From NCBI RefSeq assembly GCF_000765665.2, contig NZ_JROZ02000001.1, positions 1-64,000 of the forward strand: 64,000 nt of DNA, written 5' to 3'. The notes beneath the pieces were generated by a model. The model saw nothing but the letters and a program-made list of their open reading frames with translations. It was not told the origin of the DNA and made no database searches. This DNA comes from Helicobacter sp. MIT 05-5293. Its GTDB lineage: Bacteria; Campylobacterota; Campylobacteria; Campylobacterales; Helicobacteraceae. Of the stretch, positions 47,348 to 57,362 are shown piece after piece. The position numbers and the translations under genes are program-made. Positions within the stretch are counted from its first letter, which is position 1. Each line of letters starts with the position of its first letter.

Positions 47348-49834
47348 ATGAATCCAATCAATAGACGACAAGTGCTTCAAGCAATGGGGAAAGGTTTAGC
47401 GATATTTGCCCTTGTGCCTTTTGTGGGCTGTGATAATCAAAGTAAAAAGACAGCCATAGAATCTGGTGTCAAGAGTTTTAGCGAGAATCTTGTGCTTGAT
47501 GGAGAGGTTATCACAGGGGCTCATTGGGGAGTATTAAAAGCGACAATTAAAGAAGGGAAAATCGTCTCAAGCACTAATGCGCTTGATAATGCAATGCCTA
47601 ATCCTTTGCACAGCACGATTCCGGATTTGGTGTATTCACCCACACGCATAAAGTATCCTATGGTTAGAAAATCATACCTTGAGAATCCTGATAATCCAAA
47701 ACCCGAATTGCGGGGCGATGATGAATGGGTAAGGGTGAGTTATGATGATGCAATTGCATTGATTGCTAAGGAATTGAAAAAGACTTACAAACAAAAGGGT
47801 AAAGAGGGCGTATTTGCGGGTTCTTATGGTTGGAAAAGTAGCGGGAATCTTCACAATGCGAGAATCTTATTGCAGCGATTCATGGGAATGGCTGGCGGTT
47901 ATGTGGGTGTAACAGGGGATTATTCTACGGGTGCTTCACAGGTGATTATGCCTTATGTCGTGGGAAGTATTGAAGTGTATGAACAACAAACTTCTTTTCC
48001 TTCAGTATTAGATCATACACAGGTAGTAGTCATTTGGGGTGCTGATCCAATGGTAACATTGCGCAATGCTTGGACGCTTAATGAAGGCACGGGGCTTGAT
48101 TTTTTCAAGAAACTTAAAGAATCTGGCAAGAAAATTATCAGTATTGATCCAGTGCGAAATATGACTTGTGATTATTTGGGTGCAGAGTGGATTGCTCCTT
48201 TGCCTAATACAGATGTGGCATTGATGCTTGGTATTATGCACACCATGCTTAAAAATAATCAATACGATAAAGATTTTATAGAAAATTACACGCAAGGCTT
48301 TGAACGTTTTAAGGCTTATTTGCTAGGAGAAAGCGATGGCGTAGTGAAAGATTCTCTATGGGCAAGTCATATTTGTGGTATTTCAAAGGCAAAGATAGAA
48401 TCTTTAGCAGAACTTTTTGTTGGAAATCGCACGATGTTAATGTCTGGTTGGGGTATGCAAAGGGCTCATCATGGTGAGCAGGCTCATTGGAGTTTGGTAA
48501 CGCTTGCTTGTATGATAGGACAGATTGGGCTACCCGGTGGCGGATTTGGGCTAAGCTATCATTATAGCAATGGCGGCTCGCCTACAGCGACTGCTCCTGT
48601 GGTCGGAGGTATGAATCTAGGCAATGTGAGCAATGGAGGAGCAGAGTGGTTGATGCAAGGAAGTGATAATAACTTCCCCTTAGCTCGTATTGCTGATGCA
48701 CTATTACACCCGGGTAAAACAATCGATCATAATGGTAAAAAAATTACCTATACAGATATTGATTTCATTTATTGGGTAGGTGGCAATCCGATTGTGCATC
48801 ATCAAGATACAAATACTTTTCTTAAGGCATGGCAAAAGCCCCGCACAATTGTTGTCAATGAGATTTATTGGACGCCTACTGCGCGTTATGCTGACATCGT
48901 GATGCCTATTACGACAAGTTATGAACGCAATGATATTTCTATGAGTGGGGATTATTCGAATCTGCATATTGTGCCTATGAAACAGCTTGTAGAAAAGCAA
49001 TTTGAAGCTGTTGATGATTATCAAGTTTTTTGTGATTTAGCAAAGGCTTTTAATGTCTATGACAGATTCAGTGAGGGCAAAAATGAAATGCAGTGGCTGA
49101 AAGAGTTTTATAATCAAGCCCTTAGCCAATCTCAAGGGTTGATGCTTGAATTACCGGATTTTGAGAGTTTTTGGAAGGCAAATGCACCGCTGAAGTTTGA
49201 AATCCCTTCAGAATCTGAAGAATTTGTGCGCTATGGGGATTTTAGAGAAGATCCGATTTTAAATCCGCTCGGCACAGATTCTGGTTTGATTGAAATTTAC
49301 TCTCATACTATTGAAAAATACAATTATAAAGATTGCCCTGCACACCCTACTTGGCTTGAACCTATCGAATGGCTAGGTATGGAGAACAAACCTGCAGAAT
49401 TTGCTCTTATCACTTCTCACCCTGCATATCGGCTGCATTCTCAACTCGCCAATACCTCTTTGCGCAAGGAATATGCAATTGCTGATAAAGAGCCTATTTG
49501 GATTAATGCCAAAGACGCACAAGAAAAAGGTATTAAGACGGGTGATGTTGTGAGTGTGAGCAATGCGCGAGGAGAAGTCTTAGCTGGGGCTTTTGTAACA
49601 GATTCTATCAGAAGAGGCGTGGTGCGTTTGTGTGAAGGCGCATGGTATGATCCACAAGAGCATGGCAAGATTGGTAGTCCTTGTAAGAATGGCTCATCTA
49701 ATGTCCTTACGCTTGATATACCTACTTCTGCGCTTGCTAATGGCAATATTGCCCATACTGCACTTGTGAATATTAAAAAATACGAAGGAGAAGTAAAACC
49801 GGTAGATATTTTTATCCCACCTGAAGGCGCGTAA
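47348..49834 (+). CDS. TMAO/DMSO/biotin-sulfoxide reductase (TorA/BisC family molybdoenzyme)
   Basis: 828 aa. Twin-arginine signal 'NRRQVLQAMGKG' near 3, then a molybdopterin-guanine-dinucleotide enzyme without an N-terminal Fe-S motif. The Mo ligand Ser lies in 'GDYSTGASQVIM' near 192, with 'WGADPMVT' and 'VGGNPIVHHQDTNTF' for cofactor binding. Reduces S- or N-oxides in the periplasm as an anaerobic sink, fed by the upstream cytochrome. ATG at 47348 follows SD AAGGAGAA; the frame is open further upstream but lacks an SD. Substrate not resolved. Confidence 0.9.
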   Translation: MNPINRRQVLQAMGKGLAIFALVPFVGCDNQSKKTAIESGVKSFSENLVLDGEVITGAHWGVLKATIKEGKIVSSTNALDNAMPNPLHSTIPDLVYSPTRIKYPMVRKSYLENPDNPKPELRGDDEWVRVSYDDAIALIAKELKKTYKQKGKEGVFAGSYGWKSSGNLHNARILLQRFMGMAGGYVGVTGDYSTGASQVIMPYVVGSIEVYEQQTSFPSVLDHTQVVVIWGADPMVTLRNAWTLNEGTGLDFFKKLKESGKKIISIDPVRNMTCDYLGAEWIAPLPNTDVALMLGIMHTMLKNNQYDKDFIENYTQGFERFKAYLLGESDGVVKDSLWASHICGISKAKIESLAELFVGNRTMLMSGWGMQRAHHGEQAHWSLVTLACMIGQIGLPGGGFGLSYHYSNGGSPTATAPVVGGMNLGNVSNGGAEWLMQGSDNNFPLARIADALLHPGKTIDHNGKKITYTDIDFIYWVGGNPIVHHQDTNTFLKAWQKPRTIVVNEIYWTPTARYADIVMPITTSYERNDISMSGDYSNLHIVPMKQLVEKQFEAVDDYQVFCDLAKAFNVYDRFSEGKNEMQWLKEFYNQALSQSQGLMLELPDFESFWKANAPLKFEIPSESEEFVRYGDFREDPILNPLGTDSGLIEIYSHTIEKYNYKDCPAHPTWLEPIEWLGMENKPAEFALITSHPAYRLHSQLANTSLRKEYAIADKEPIWINAKDAQEKGIKTGDVVSVSNARGEVLAGAFVTDSIRRGVVRLCEGAWYDPQEHGKIGSPCKNGSSNVLTLDIPTSALANGNIAHTALVNIKKYEGEVKPVDIFIPPEGA

Positions 49835-49836
49835 CT

Positions 49837-49875
49837 TTAATGCCTTAGATTTGCTTCTAAAATCTTAAGCATTAA
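49837..49875 (+). terminator. Hairpin after the oxide reductase gene
   Basis: TTAATGCCTTAGATTT with AAATCTTAAGCATTAA forms a 16-bp stem with two mismatches, right after the stop codon. Likely terminator. Confidence 0.55.
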
Positions 49876-49890
49876 ATGAATGATTTTGGC

Positions 49891-49896
49891 TATAAT
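49891..49896 (+). promoter_or_regulatory. Putative extended -10 (TATAAT) for aroQ-pepQ
   Basis: TTTTGGCTATAATATG, 29 nt before the aroQ ATG, has a perfect -10. Confidence 0.6.
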
Positions 49897-49924
49897 ATGA
49901 GGCTATTAAGTTTAAAGGAGTGGT

Positions 49925-50416
49925 ATGAAAATCTTAGTTATTCAAGGACCAAATCTTAATATTCTCGGACATCGTGAGCCTCATATTTATGGTAATTTTA
50001 CGCTTGATCAGATTCATCAGAATCTTCAGGCACAGGCACAACAAAATAATGCTGAATTGGAATTTTTTCAAAGCAATTTTGAGGGAGAGATTATCGATAA
50101 ACTTCAAGAATGTATCGGTGGAGAATATGTCGGTGTTATTATCAATCCCGCCGCATTTTCGCATACTTCTATTGCTATTGCTGATGCGATTGCGAGCTGC
50201 GGTGTTCCTGTGATTGAAGTGCATATCAGCAATATTCATGCGCGAGAAAAGTTTAGAGCGCATAGCTATACTGGTGCCGTAAGTGCGGGTGTTATTACGG
50301 GATTTGGAGCATTTAGCTATCATTTGGCTTTGATGGGAATCTTACAGATTGCAAGTGAAATCGCTGCTCTTAAGGCTCAACAAGCCCAACAATCTCAACA
50401 AGCTGTCAAACCTTAA
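49925..50416 (+). CDS. aroQ: 3-dehydroquinate dehydratase, type II
   Basis: 163 aa. Third step of the shikimate pathway. 'GPNLNILGHREPHIYG' near 7, with the catalytic Tyr/Arg loop, 'NPAAFSHTSIAI' near 78 and 'VEVHISNIHAREKFR'. A Q/A-rich C-terminal tail (about 145-163) is unusual but probably disordered. Overlaps pepQ. Confidence 0.95.
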   Translation: MKILVIQGPNLNILGHREPHIYGNFTLDQIHQNLQAQAQQNNAELEFFQSNFEGEIIDKLQECIGGEYVGVIINPAAFSHTSIAIADAIASCGVPVIEVHISNIHAREKFRAHSYTGAVSAGVITGFGAFSYHLALMGILQIASEIAALKAQQAQQSQQAVKP

Positions 50417-51456
50417 TGAAAGCATATCTTACTTTTAGTCAAAGTGCTCAATACTATGAGTGTGGATTTAGCTGTGATAATGCCGTTGTGGTGCGGGTAG
50501 ATGAGGCGAGATTTTTTATCACAGATTCTCGTTATACTTTAGAGGCAAAAGAATCTAGCTATTCGGGTGTGGAAGTCATCGAATCAAGGGATTTTATCCA
50601 AAGTATTCAAGGCATCGTCAATCGTTTTAAGCTTAAAGAAATTGCATTTGATTCACAAGAAGTCAATGTTGATTTTTATCAGAAGCTTTACGCGGGATTA
50701 GAGGCATTTAAGTGTAGTCTTGATGCGCAAGCAAATTTTCATCAAAAACTTCGCATCATTAAGACAAAAGAAGAAATCGAGCTTATTCGTCAATCACAAA
50801 AGCTCAACAAAAAAGCTTTTAAAAATTTTGCCAAATATCTTGAAAAAGCATTAAAAGATGCTCCTAATGAGCAAGAATTGCATTATGAAGCGATTAAACA
50901 CTTGACCTACAAAGGAAAATATGCCTTGAGTTTTGAGCCTATTGTCGGCATTAATGCGAATGCTGCTAAGCCTCACGCATTGCCATCAATCAAGTGTAGA
51001 TTGTATAAGAATGATTTGCTACTTTTTGATGCAGGAATCAAATACAAACGCTATTGTTCGGATATGACACGCACAGCTTTGATAAAAAGTGAAATAAACT
51101 TTAGTAAAGATCAAAAGTTTAAAGACAAGCAACGCATGCAGATTTATGATATTGTCCGAAAAGCACAAGAAAATGTCATCAAAAATGCGCGTAGTGGAAT
51201 GAGTGGGAAACAAATAGATTCTCTAGCGCGAGAAGTCATCGAAAAAAATGGCTATGGAAAATATTTTATCCACAGCACAGGACATGGGGTAGGGCTTGAT
51301 ATACATGAATTACCGCGTATTTCGCGCATAAGTGATGAAATCGTGCAAGATGGTATGGTGTTTTCAGTCGAACCCGGTATTTATTTGCCTAACGCCTTTG
51401 GTGTGCGCATTGAAGATATTGTCGTAATGAAAAACGGACGAGCGGAAGTTTTGTGA
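50416..51456 (+). CDS. pepQ: Xaa-Pro dipeptidase/aminopeptidase family
   Basis: 346 aa M24 peptidase. Metal ligands: two Asp in 'LLFDAGIKYKRYCSDMTRT', His in 'HSTGHGVGLDIHE', Glu in 'FSVEPGIYLP' and 'VRIEDIVV'. N-terminal creatinase-like domain (about 1-115). Order aroQ-pepQ matches H. pylori HP1038-HP1037. 4-bp overlap with the next gene. Confidence 0.93.
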   Translation: MKAYLTFSQSAQYYECGFSCDNAVVVRVDEARFFITDSRYTLEAKESSYSGVEVIESRDFIQSIQGIVNRFKLKEIAFDSQEVNVDFYQKLYAGLEAFKCSLDAQANFHQKLRIIKTKEEIELIRQSQKLNKKAFKNFAKYLEKALKDAPNEQELHYEAIKHLTYKGKYALSFEPIVGINANAAKPHALPSIKCRLYKNDLLLFDAGIKYKRYCSDMTRTALIKSEINFSKDQKFKDKQRMQIYDIVRKAQENVIKNARSGMSGKQIDSLAREVIEKNGYGKYFIHSTGHGVGLDIHELPRISRISDEIVQDGMVFSVEPGIYLPNAFGVRIEDIVVMKNGRAEVL

Positions 51457-53420
51457 GTGATATTAGCCTTTTAGAGATTATCCATTCGCGACAGCTTCAT
51501 CTTTTGGATTCTTGGAGTGCGCGAAATTATGCTTTGAATATGAGCTTTTTTGCATCACTTAATCCAAAACTTTTTGAAGAGCTTAAGAATCCTCCTACAC
51601 AATATAATCTTTACCTTGAAGGTGAGAATCTTAATATCATTGATATATGCAATCACAGCTTTGTCTATCCTATTATCAATGGGCATCATCAAATGATTGA
51701 GCAAAATATCCAACTTGCTCAAAATCCGCTCAATAATCAGCTTTATACGCTTCACACCAATCATCTAGCACTTCAAAAGCTTGATGAACAAAAAATTCCC
51801 TACACTGCCAAAATTTGTAATGAAATGATTGATATTATGATGCAAGAATATGGCGGACAGAATCGTTTTCATCTGCCCCAGCATTTTTTGCCTAATATGA
51901 CACTTTTTGGGCTTTTGGGCGGTATGTTTTTGGAATTTTTACTTGAAGAGGGATATTTTTTTCACTCTCTTTTGCTTTTTGAGCAAGAGTTGGATTTGTT
52001 TCGTATTTCGCTTTATTTTGTGAATTATCCTAAGCTGTTTGAGCAAGTCTCCGAGCATTCATGCTATATTTTTGTGAAAGATTTATTGCACAAAGAATTG
52101 GTGCAAAATTATTTTACTCACAAAAAAATCACGAATAACTTTTTACGATTAGAATTGCAGCTTTATGACAGCCCCAAAATTGATCGTGTGCGGGAACATA
52201 TTGCAGAATCTTATGCGATTAATGCGCGGGGTTGGGGGAGCTTTGATGATGAAATGATTGGTGTGAAAAATACTTTTGCAAATCTTGGCAATGATGCGCA
52301 TCGGCTCAAGTATCCCATCTTGCACCAACCTAAACGCGTTAATATTCCTGTTTGTGTCGTGGGAAATGGTGCGAGTCTTGATGCGTTATTACCTTTTATC
52401 AAGGCTAATCTTGATAATATGATTGTCTTGAGCTGTGGCACGGCACTAAAGCCTTTGAAAAATGCAGGTATTGAGCCAGATTTTCATATTGAAATCGAAC
52501 GGATTGATTATCTTAAAGATGTTTTAGAATCTGCACCTTTGGGTGATACTACGCTTTTGTGTGGTAATATGGTGCAGCCTAATGCTATAGAGATTAGCAA
52601 GGAAGCTTATATCTTTATGAGAGGCGGGAGCGCGAGTTCGTATTTTGGAAAACCTTCAAGCGTGATTGAATTTGCCGCTCCTTATGTGGGGAATGCAGGC
52701 TTTGCTTTGGCGTGTTTATTAAGCGAAGAAGTTATTGTTTGTGGGTTAGATTGTGGCTATATCAAAGGGAAAACAAAGCATGCTAAGGGATCATTTTATG
52801 GAGAAGAAGATAGTGAGATTCCTAAAAATGCTTATAAGGTGCAAGGAAATGGGGATTATGAGGTGTATGCTGACGCGCTTTTTTCACTTTCAAGCGCAAT
52901 GATGTCTCGGGCAATCAATGTCTTTAAACCTCATCTTGTGATTAATCTTGGTGATGGTGCGTATATACAAGGGAGCAAGGCAGTAAAGCCTAGTGCATTT
53001 GATTTGCGTGAAGTCGATAAACAGAAGTTTGTCAAAGAGCTTAAAAGTTGTATGAATGCGGATAAAGAATCTGTGTTTGCGTATTATCCTAAAGACGCGT
53101 ATTTAAGTGAGATTCTTGCATTTAAAGAGCAAATTATTCGGGCTTTAAGCTCTCCTGTTGGTGGGAAAAGAGCATTGTTTGAGCGAATTGATTTAATCCA
53201 TAAAATAAGCCTTAAGCAATCTTCGCAGAATCCTTTCGTGGGTGTGCTTTTTGAAGGCAGTATCTCGCATATTTTGCATTCGCTAATGGTGTGTGCGTTG
53301 CATATTCCTCGTGATGATATTAGTGGATTCTATCAACGATGTGTAGAGTGTATTATGCTAGGGCTTAATCAAATGACGATGAATTATCGAATGGTCAGTT
53401 TTAGCGTGCAGCAATTATAG
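51453..53420 (+). CDS. DUF115 (MptE-like/Maf) protein, probable flagellin-glycosylation factor
   Basis: 655 aa. The DUF115 core (about 290-480) reads 'VCVVGNGASLDALLPFI', 'DNMIVLSCGTALKPLKNAGI', 'PDFHIEIER' and 'VIVCGLDCGYI'. Helicobacter and Campylobacter Maf proteins of this family add nonulosonic acids to flagellin. It follows pepQ with overlap; in H. pylori folK sits at this spot. Its first about 280 residues are unassigned. Confidence 0.8.
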   Translation: MSDISLLEIIHSRQLHLLDSWSARNYALNMSFFASLNPKLFEELKNPPTQYNLYLEGENLNIIDICNHSFVYPIINGHHQMIEQNIQLAQNPLNNQLYTLHTNHLALQKLDEQKIPYTAKICNEMIDIMMQEYGGQNRFHLPQHFLPNMTLFGLLGGMFLEFLLEEGYFFHSLLLFEQELDLFRISLYFVNYPKLFEQVSEHSCYIFVKDLLHKELVQNYFTHKKITNNFLRLELQLYDSPKIDRVREHIAESYAINARGWGSFDDEMIGVKNTFANLGNDAHRLKYPILHQPKRVNIPVCVVGNGASLDALLPFIKANLDNMIVLSCGTALKPLKNAGIEPDFHIEIERIDYLKDVLESAPLGDTTLLCGNMVQPNAIEISKEAYIFMRGGSASSYFGKPSSVIEFAAPYVGNAGFALACLLSEEVIVCGLDCGYIKGKTKHAKGSFYGEEDSEIPKNAYKVQGNGDYEVYADALFSLSSAMMSRAINVFKPHLVINLGDGAYIQGSKAVKPSAFDLREVDKQKFVKELKSCMNADKESVFAYYPKDAYLSEILAFKEQIIRALSSPVGGKRALFERIDLIHKISLKQSSQNPFVGVLFEGSISHILHSLMVCALHIPRDDISGFYQRCVECIMLGLNQMTMNYRMVSFSVQQL

Positions 53421-53483
53421 GGCTTGCATAAAGTTTATTTTTGATATTGTCATTTTAATGGTTTAGGTATCTTGTATCTGAGG

Positions 53484-53498
53484 GTTTAAGTGAAAAGA
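53484..53498. repeat. Short AGAATCT palindrome
   Basis: AAAGAGAATCTCTTT is a perfect palindrome around a central A, in the gap between the convergent DUF115 and perR-like genes. Possibly a weak shared terminator. Confidence 0.45.
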
Positions 53499-53593
53499 GA
53501 ATCTCTTTGTGCGGTATTGTGAAAATGTTATTTTCTAAAGAATAAATGCTCATTCGGTGGGATTAGCCCTCCGAAAAGCTCTCTGTAATGTGC

Positions 53594-54013
53594 TTAACAA
53601 GCACTACTTTTTGCCTTGCATTCTGGGCAAACGCCAATAAATACTGCGGATACATCATAGATTTGATAACCGCTTAGATTCGCACAGCCATTTTGCAATG
53701 AACTTGTGTCGATTTTAATATCTTCCAGTTTGCCGCATTTTTCACAAGCGACATGGATATGTCTGTCGCTGCTAAGCTCGTATTTTTGCTTTTGTGTGGG
53801 GGCTTTAATCTCTCGCAAGATATTAGCTTCACATAAAGCATTGATATTTTTGTAAATTGTAGCAAGTGAGATAGAGGGATAGATAGACTTGATTTGTTCG
53901 TGCAATTCCTCAATACTCATATGCCCATTATCGCTAATTTGGCGAAGCATTACCATTCTTTGAGGCGTGATTTTGAGATGTTTATCACGCAATTCTTGTT
54001 CAAAACTTATCAT
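53594..54013 (-). CDS. perR: Fur-family regulator, probably PerR
   Basis: 139 aa. A winged helix (about 10-80: 'LKITPQRMVMLRQI', 'SISLATIYKNINALCEANIL'), then a metal/dimerisation domain with a C-xx-C (CEKC near 94) and a second CPEC plus terminal Cys, the structural zinc site. The size and lack of an N-terminal extension resemble Campylobacter PerR more than Fur, which is longer in Helicobacter. Confidence is high for the family, moderate for PerR. Confidence 0.8.
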   Translation of the reverse strand: MISFEQELRDKHLKITPQRMVMLRQISDNGHMSIEELHEQIKSIYPSISLATIYKNINALCEANILREIKAPTQKQKYELSSDRHIHVACEKCGKLEDIKIDTSSLQNGCANLSGYQIYDVSAVFIGVCPECKAKSSAC

Positions 54014-54146
54014 ACAAATAAACCTTTTTTATAGAATTTTTAATTAATTAAAATTTTTAAGCAAATTGCGCTTGAAATATATACGAGAGAAATAAATAAA
54101 AGCATAATGAAAGTGATTTTTTTATACAATTTTTGTCAAAACAACA

Positions 54147-54152
54147 TAAAAT
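54147..54152 (+). promoter_or_regulatory. Putative -10 (TAAAAT) for ffh
   Basis: AACATAAAATTATTT, 34 nt upstream of the GTG start, is a plausible -10. Nothing better was seen in the gap. Confidence 0.4.
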
Positions 54153-54180
54153 TATTTAAGAGAATCAAAAAGGAGTTATT

Positions 54181-55524
54181 GTGTTTGACACTTTGACACA
54201 TTCATTTAAGGGTATTGTTAATAAGATTCGATTTGCTGATGACGAAAAGTCTTTACAAAGAGCGTGTGATGAGCTCAAGAAGACGCTTTTAAGAAATGAT
54301 GTTTATCATAAAGCGACTAAAGATATTGTGCAAGAAGTGCAGACTCAAACAAAACTTAAAGGCATTGGCAAGCAAAATTTTATGCAGGCTTTAAAGGATT
54401 CTTTAACCAATATCCTCCAGTCTTCTAAAAGTTATGGGATTAGCTTTTCGCCTACGCCACCTAGCGTGATTCTGATGATGGGTTTGCAAGGAAGCGGTAA
54501 AACGACTTCAAGTGCCAAGCTCGCATTATATTTGAAACAAAGAGGGAAAAAGGTTTTGCTTGTTGCTTGTGATTTACACCGACTTGCAGCTATTGAGCAG
54601 CTCACCCAGCTCGCAGAGAGTATAGAAGTCGATATTTTTACTCCTAGTCAAGCCTCAAAGCCTGAAAATGCTATACAAGTTGCCATAGATGCGAAGAAAA
54701 AAGCGACAGATGCACATTATGATGTGATGATTATTGATAGTGCAGGGCGGTTAGCGATTGATGAAGTGCTAATGAATGAGCTTTTGGAGATTAAAAAAAG
54801 TGTAAATGCTTATGAATGTTTGTATGTGGCAGATTCTCTAAGTGGGCAAGATGGTATCAAAACCGCAGGGCATTTTAATGATAAAATCGGTATTGATGGT
54901 GTGATTCTCTCAAAGTTTGATAGTGATAGTAAGGGTGGTATTGCCTTATCGATTGCGTATCAAATCGGTGTGCCATTGAAATTTATTGGGAGTGGCGAAA
55001 AGGTCGCTGATTTTGATATTTTCTTGCCCGATAGGATTGTCGGGAGACTTATGGGTGCGGGGGATATTGCTTCTCTTGCAGAGAAAACAGCAAGCGTAAT
55101 GGATCAAGATGAAGCAAAAAATATTGCTAAAAAATTGAAAAAGGGACAATTTGGTTTTGAGGATTTTATCGCACAAATTGAAAATATGAAAAAGCTAGGC
55201 TCTATGAGCTCTATCGCTTCGATGATTCCCGGACTTGGAAATATGGCAAGTGCGCTCAAAAATGTGGATTTGGAACAATCCAGTGAGATAAAAAATATTC
55301 GTGCGATGGTCAATTCAATGACAAAAAAAGAACGCGAGAATCCAGATATACTCAATGGCTCTAGGCGTAAGCGTATCGCGCAAGGAAGCGGCTTGGAAGT
55401 GAGTGATATTAATCGTATTATTAAGCAATTTGCTCAAGCCTCTAAGCTTGCGAAGAAAATTTCCCAAAAGGGGGGAATGCAGGATTTAATGAGTATGATG
55501 AATCATCTTAAAATACCAAAATAA
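54181..55524 (+). CDS. ffh: Signal recognition particle protein Ffh (SRP54)
   Basis: 447 aa GTPase that binds nascent membrane-protein signals and the 4.5S RNA. N-domain helices, then G1 'GLQGSGKTTSSAKLA' near 101, 'DSAGR' near 187, 'SKFDSDSKGG' near 243 and a methionine-rich M domain at the end. A GTG start with SD AAGGAG 6 nt upstream is chosen. Begins the conserved run to rplS. Confidence 0.97.
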   Translation: MFDTLTHSFKGIVNKIRFADDEKSLQRACDELKKTLLRNDVYHKATKDIVQEVQTQTKLKGIGKQNFMQALKDSLTNILQSSKSYGISFSPTPPSVILMMGLQGSGKTTSSAKLALYLKQRGKKVLLVACDLHRLAAIEQLTQLAESIEVDIFTPSQASKPENAIQVAIDAKKKATDAHYDVMIIDSAGRLAIDEVLMNELLEIKKSVNAYECLYVADSLSGQDGIKTAGHFNDKIGIDGVILSKFDSDSKGGIALSIAYQIGVPLKFIGSGEKVADFDIFLPDRIVGRLMGAGDIASLAEKTASVMDQDEAKNIAKKLKKGQFGFEDFIAQIENMKKLGSMSSIASMIPGLGNMASALKNVDLEQSSEIKNIRAMVNSMTKKERENPDILNGSRRKRIAQGSGLEVSDINRIIKQFAQASKLAKKISQKGGMQDLMSMMNHLKIPK

Positions 55525-55546
55525 TGATGTTTTAAGAAAAATCCAT

Positions 55547-55552
55547 TATAAT
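55547..55552 (+). promoter_or_regulatory. Putative -10 (TATAAT) for rpsP operon
   Basis: ATCCATTATAATACACGC, 39 nt before rpsP, is a perfect -10 and is the likely main promoter for rpsP-rplS, in addition to read-through from ffh. Confidence 0.65.
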
Positions 55553-55590
55553 ACACGCTTTAAAAGCTAGATGTTTTAAGGAGAATTAAA

Positions 55591-55821
55591 ATGGCAACAG
55601 TGATACGATTAACAAAAATGGGACGCAAGAAAAAACCTTTTTATCGCATTGTAGTAACAGATTCACGCAAGAGAAGAGATGGCGGTTGGATAGAATCTAT
55701 TGGTTTTTACAATCCTCTTACAGAGCCTGCTACGATTAAATTTGATGCTCAAAGACTTGAATATTGGAAAAGCGTAGGTGCAAAAATGAGCGAACGGGTT
55801 GCAAAATTAACATCAAAATAA
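55591..55821 (+). CDS. rpsP: 30S ribosomal protein S16
   Basis: 76 aa. '[20 protein letters not shown]' start typical of bacterial S16. SD AAGGAG. First of rpsP-khpA-rimM-trmD-rplS. Confidence 0.97.
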   Translation: MATVIRLTKMGRKKKPFYRIVVTDSRKRRDGGWIESIGFYNPLTEPATIKFDAQRLEYWKSVGAKMSERVAKLTSK

Positions 55822-55839
55822 TCCAAAGTAAAGCAGGAT

Positions 55840-56082
55840 ATGATGGTTGAAGATTTTATTAAAGAATACGTCAAAAAAATCGTTATTCGACCTGAAGCGA
55901 TAGATATTCAAACACAAGATTTAGAAGACGATACCCGAGAAATTACTATATTTGCTGATGCGGAAGATGTAGGGCGATTGATCGGACGCGATGGCAAAAT
56001 GGTTGGTTCTCTCAAGACATTTATTTCTGGCACTAAAGCCAAAGATGGCAGAAATTACAAAATTATCGTTCAAGCTCATTAA
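55840..56082 (+). CDS. khpA: KH-domain RNA-binding protein (KhpA)
   Basis: 80 aa, single KH domain with 'VGRLIGRDGKMVGSLKTFIS' (GxxG loop RDGK). Conserved between rpsP and rimM. Two start codons (MM) are adjacent; SD AGCAGG. Confidence 0.92.
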   Translation: MMVEDFIKEYVKKIVIRPEAIDIQTQDLEDDTREITIFADAEDVGRLIGRDGKMVGSLKTFISGTKAKDGRNYKIIVQAH

Positions 56083-56092
56083 AATCTAAAAG

Positions 56093-56641
56093 ATGCCCAT
56101 TCCTCATCATTCATCTCTCAAGCTTTTACAAGTTGCTAGAATCGGTCGTTTGGTTGGTATTCGTGGAGGTTTGAAGCTTCATATTATGAGTGATTTTCCT
56201 TATATCTTTGTGCCACAAGCTTTGTTCCATACCAAATCTTCTTTTGTTAAAGAATTGAGAATCCAACATTATGACGCAACAAAAAAGCTTGTTATTTTTG
56301 AGGGTTTTACTTCACGAGAATCTGCAGCAAAGCTTGTAAATGTGGATTTGTATTCGACTTTAGAAGAAAGCAGACAAATGTGCAAACTTCGTGAAAATGA
56401 ATATTTATGGGAAGAGATTATTGGCGTGAATGTGCAAGAAGAAGGCGAGAATCTAGGCATTGTTTGTCAAATTGAGCGTATAGGGGCGTTGGATTATCTG
56501 ATTATTGATACACATCAAGCATTGATTGAACAAGGAATGCCACGAAGTTTTTTGATTCCCAATATTGATCAATATATCATTGAGCTTTCGCCACAAGGCA
56601 TATATACGCGTAATGCAAAGTCTTTGCTTGAAATGAGTTAG
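56093..56641 (+). CDS. rimM: 16S rRNA processing protein RimM
   Basis: 182 aa, two domains: RimM-N ('QVARIGRLVGIRGGLKLHIM' near 11) and PRC-type C-terminal ('EYLWEEIIGVNVQEEG'). Assists maturation of the 30S head. Ends 2 nt before the trmD start. Confidence 0.94.
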   Translation: MPIPHHSSLKLLQVARIGRLVGIRGGLKLHIMSDFPYIFVPQALFHTKSSFVKELRIQHYDATKKLVIFEGFTSRESAAKLVNVDLYSTLEESRQMCKLRENEYLWEEIIGVNVQEEGENLGIVCQIERIGALDYLIIDTHQALIEQGMPRSFLIPNIDQYIIELSPQGIYTRNAKSLLEMS

Positions 56642-56642
56642 C

Positions 56643-57362
56643 TTGAAATTTTGTTTTTTGACACTTTTCCCCCAACTTATAGAATCTTATTTTTCTGATT
56701 CTATCCTTAAACGCGCTTTGGAAAAAGGATTGATTGATTTTGAGATTCTTAATATTCGTGATTATGCGTATGATAAATATAAAAAAACTGATGAGCCACC
56801 AATAAGCGGTGGTGCAGGGCAAGTCATAAAAGCTGATGTGCTAGGCAGAGCATTGCAAGATGTAAAAGATACTCATATTATTTTTTTAAGTCCTTGTGGC
56901 AAACCTTTTAATAATGATGACGCATTGAGATTAAGCAAGAAATCACGCATAGCATTCGTTTGCGGACGCTATGAGGGTTTTGATGAACGAGTGATTGAGT
57001 GCTTTGGCGATGAGGTGATGAGCGTGGGAGATTTTATTGTTACAGGTGGAGAGCTCCCTGCGCTTATGATGTGCGATAGTATTGCGCGACAGATTAAGGG
57101 TGTGCTTGGAAACGAAGATTCTTTGAAACAAGAAAGCTTTGAGGATTTTTTACTCGAAGCACCTAATTTTGCTAAAATTTCTAGTAAAAATACTATATTT
57201 TTTACTCCACCTTCAGAGTATTCAAAGGGAAATCATAGTAAAATTGCCGACTTAAAAAAATGTTTGGCGATTTGTAAGACAAAATATTTTAGACCAGATT
57301 TGTATCAAAAATATCGCACAATCGTTCATCAACAAAAGATCAAAGAAAAGGGCAAAAAATGA
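56643..57362 (+). CDS. trmD: tRNA (guanine-N1)-methyltransferase
   Basis: 239 aa. Methylates G37 of tRNAs. The trefoil-knot site '[11 protein letters not shown]' near 107 and '[15 protein letters not shown]' near 129. The protein starts at a TTG two bases after the rimM stop; no ATG gives the conserved '[12 protein letters not shown]' start, and no strong SD is visible, suggesting coupling to rimM. It overlaps rplS (ATGA). Confidence 0.94.
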   Translation: MKFCFLTLFPQLIESYFSDSILKRALEKGLIDFEILNIRDYAYDKYKKTDEPPISGGAGQVIKADVLGRALQDVKDTHIIFLSPCGKPFNNDDALRLSKKSRIAFVCGRYEGFDERVIECFGDEVMSVGDFIVTGGELPALMMCDSIARQIKGVLGNEDSLKQESFEDFLLEAPNFAKISSKNTIFFTPPSEYSKGNHSKIADLKKCLAICKTKYFRPDLYQKYRTIVHQQKIKEKGKK

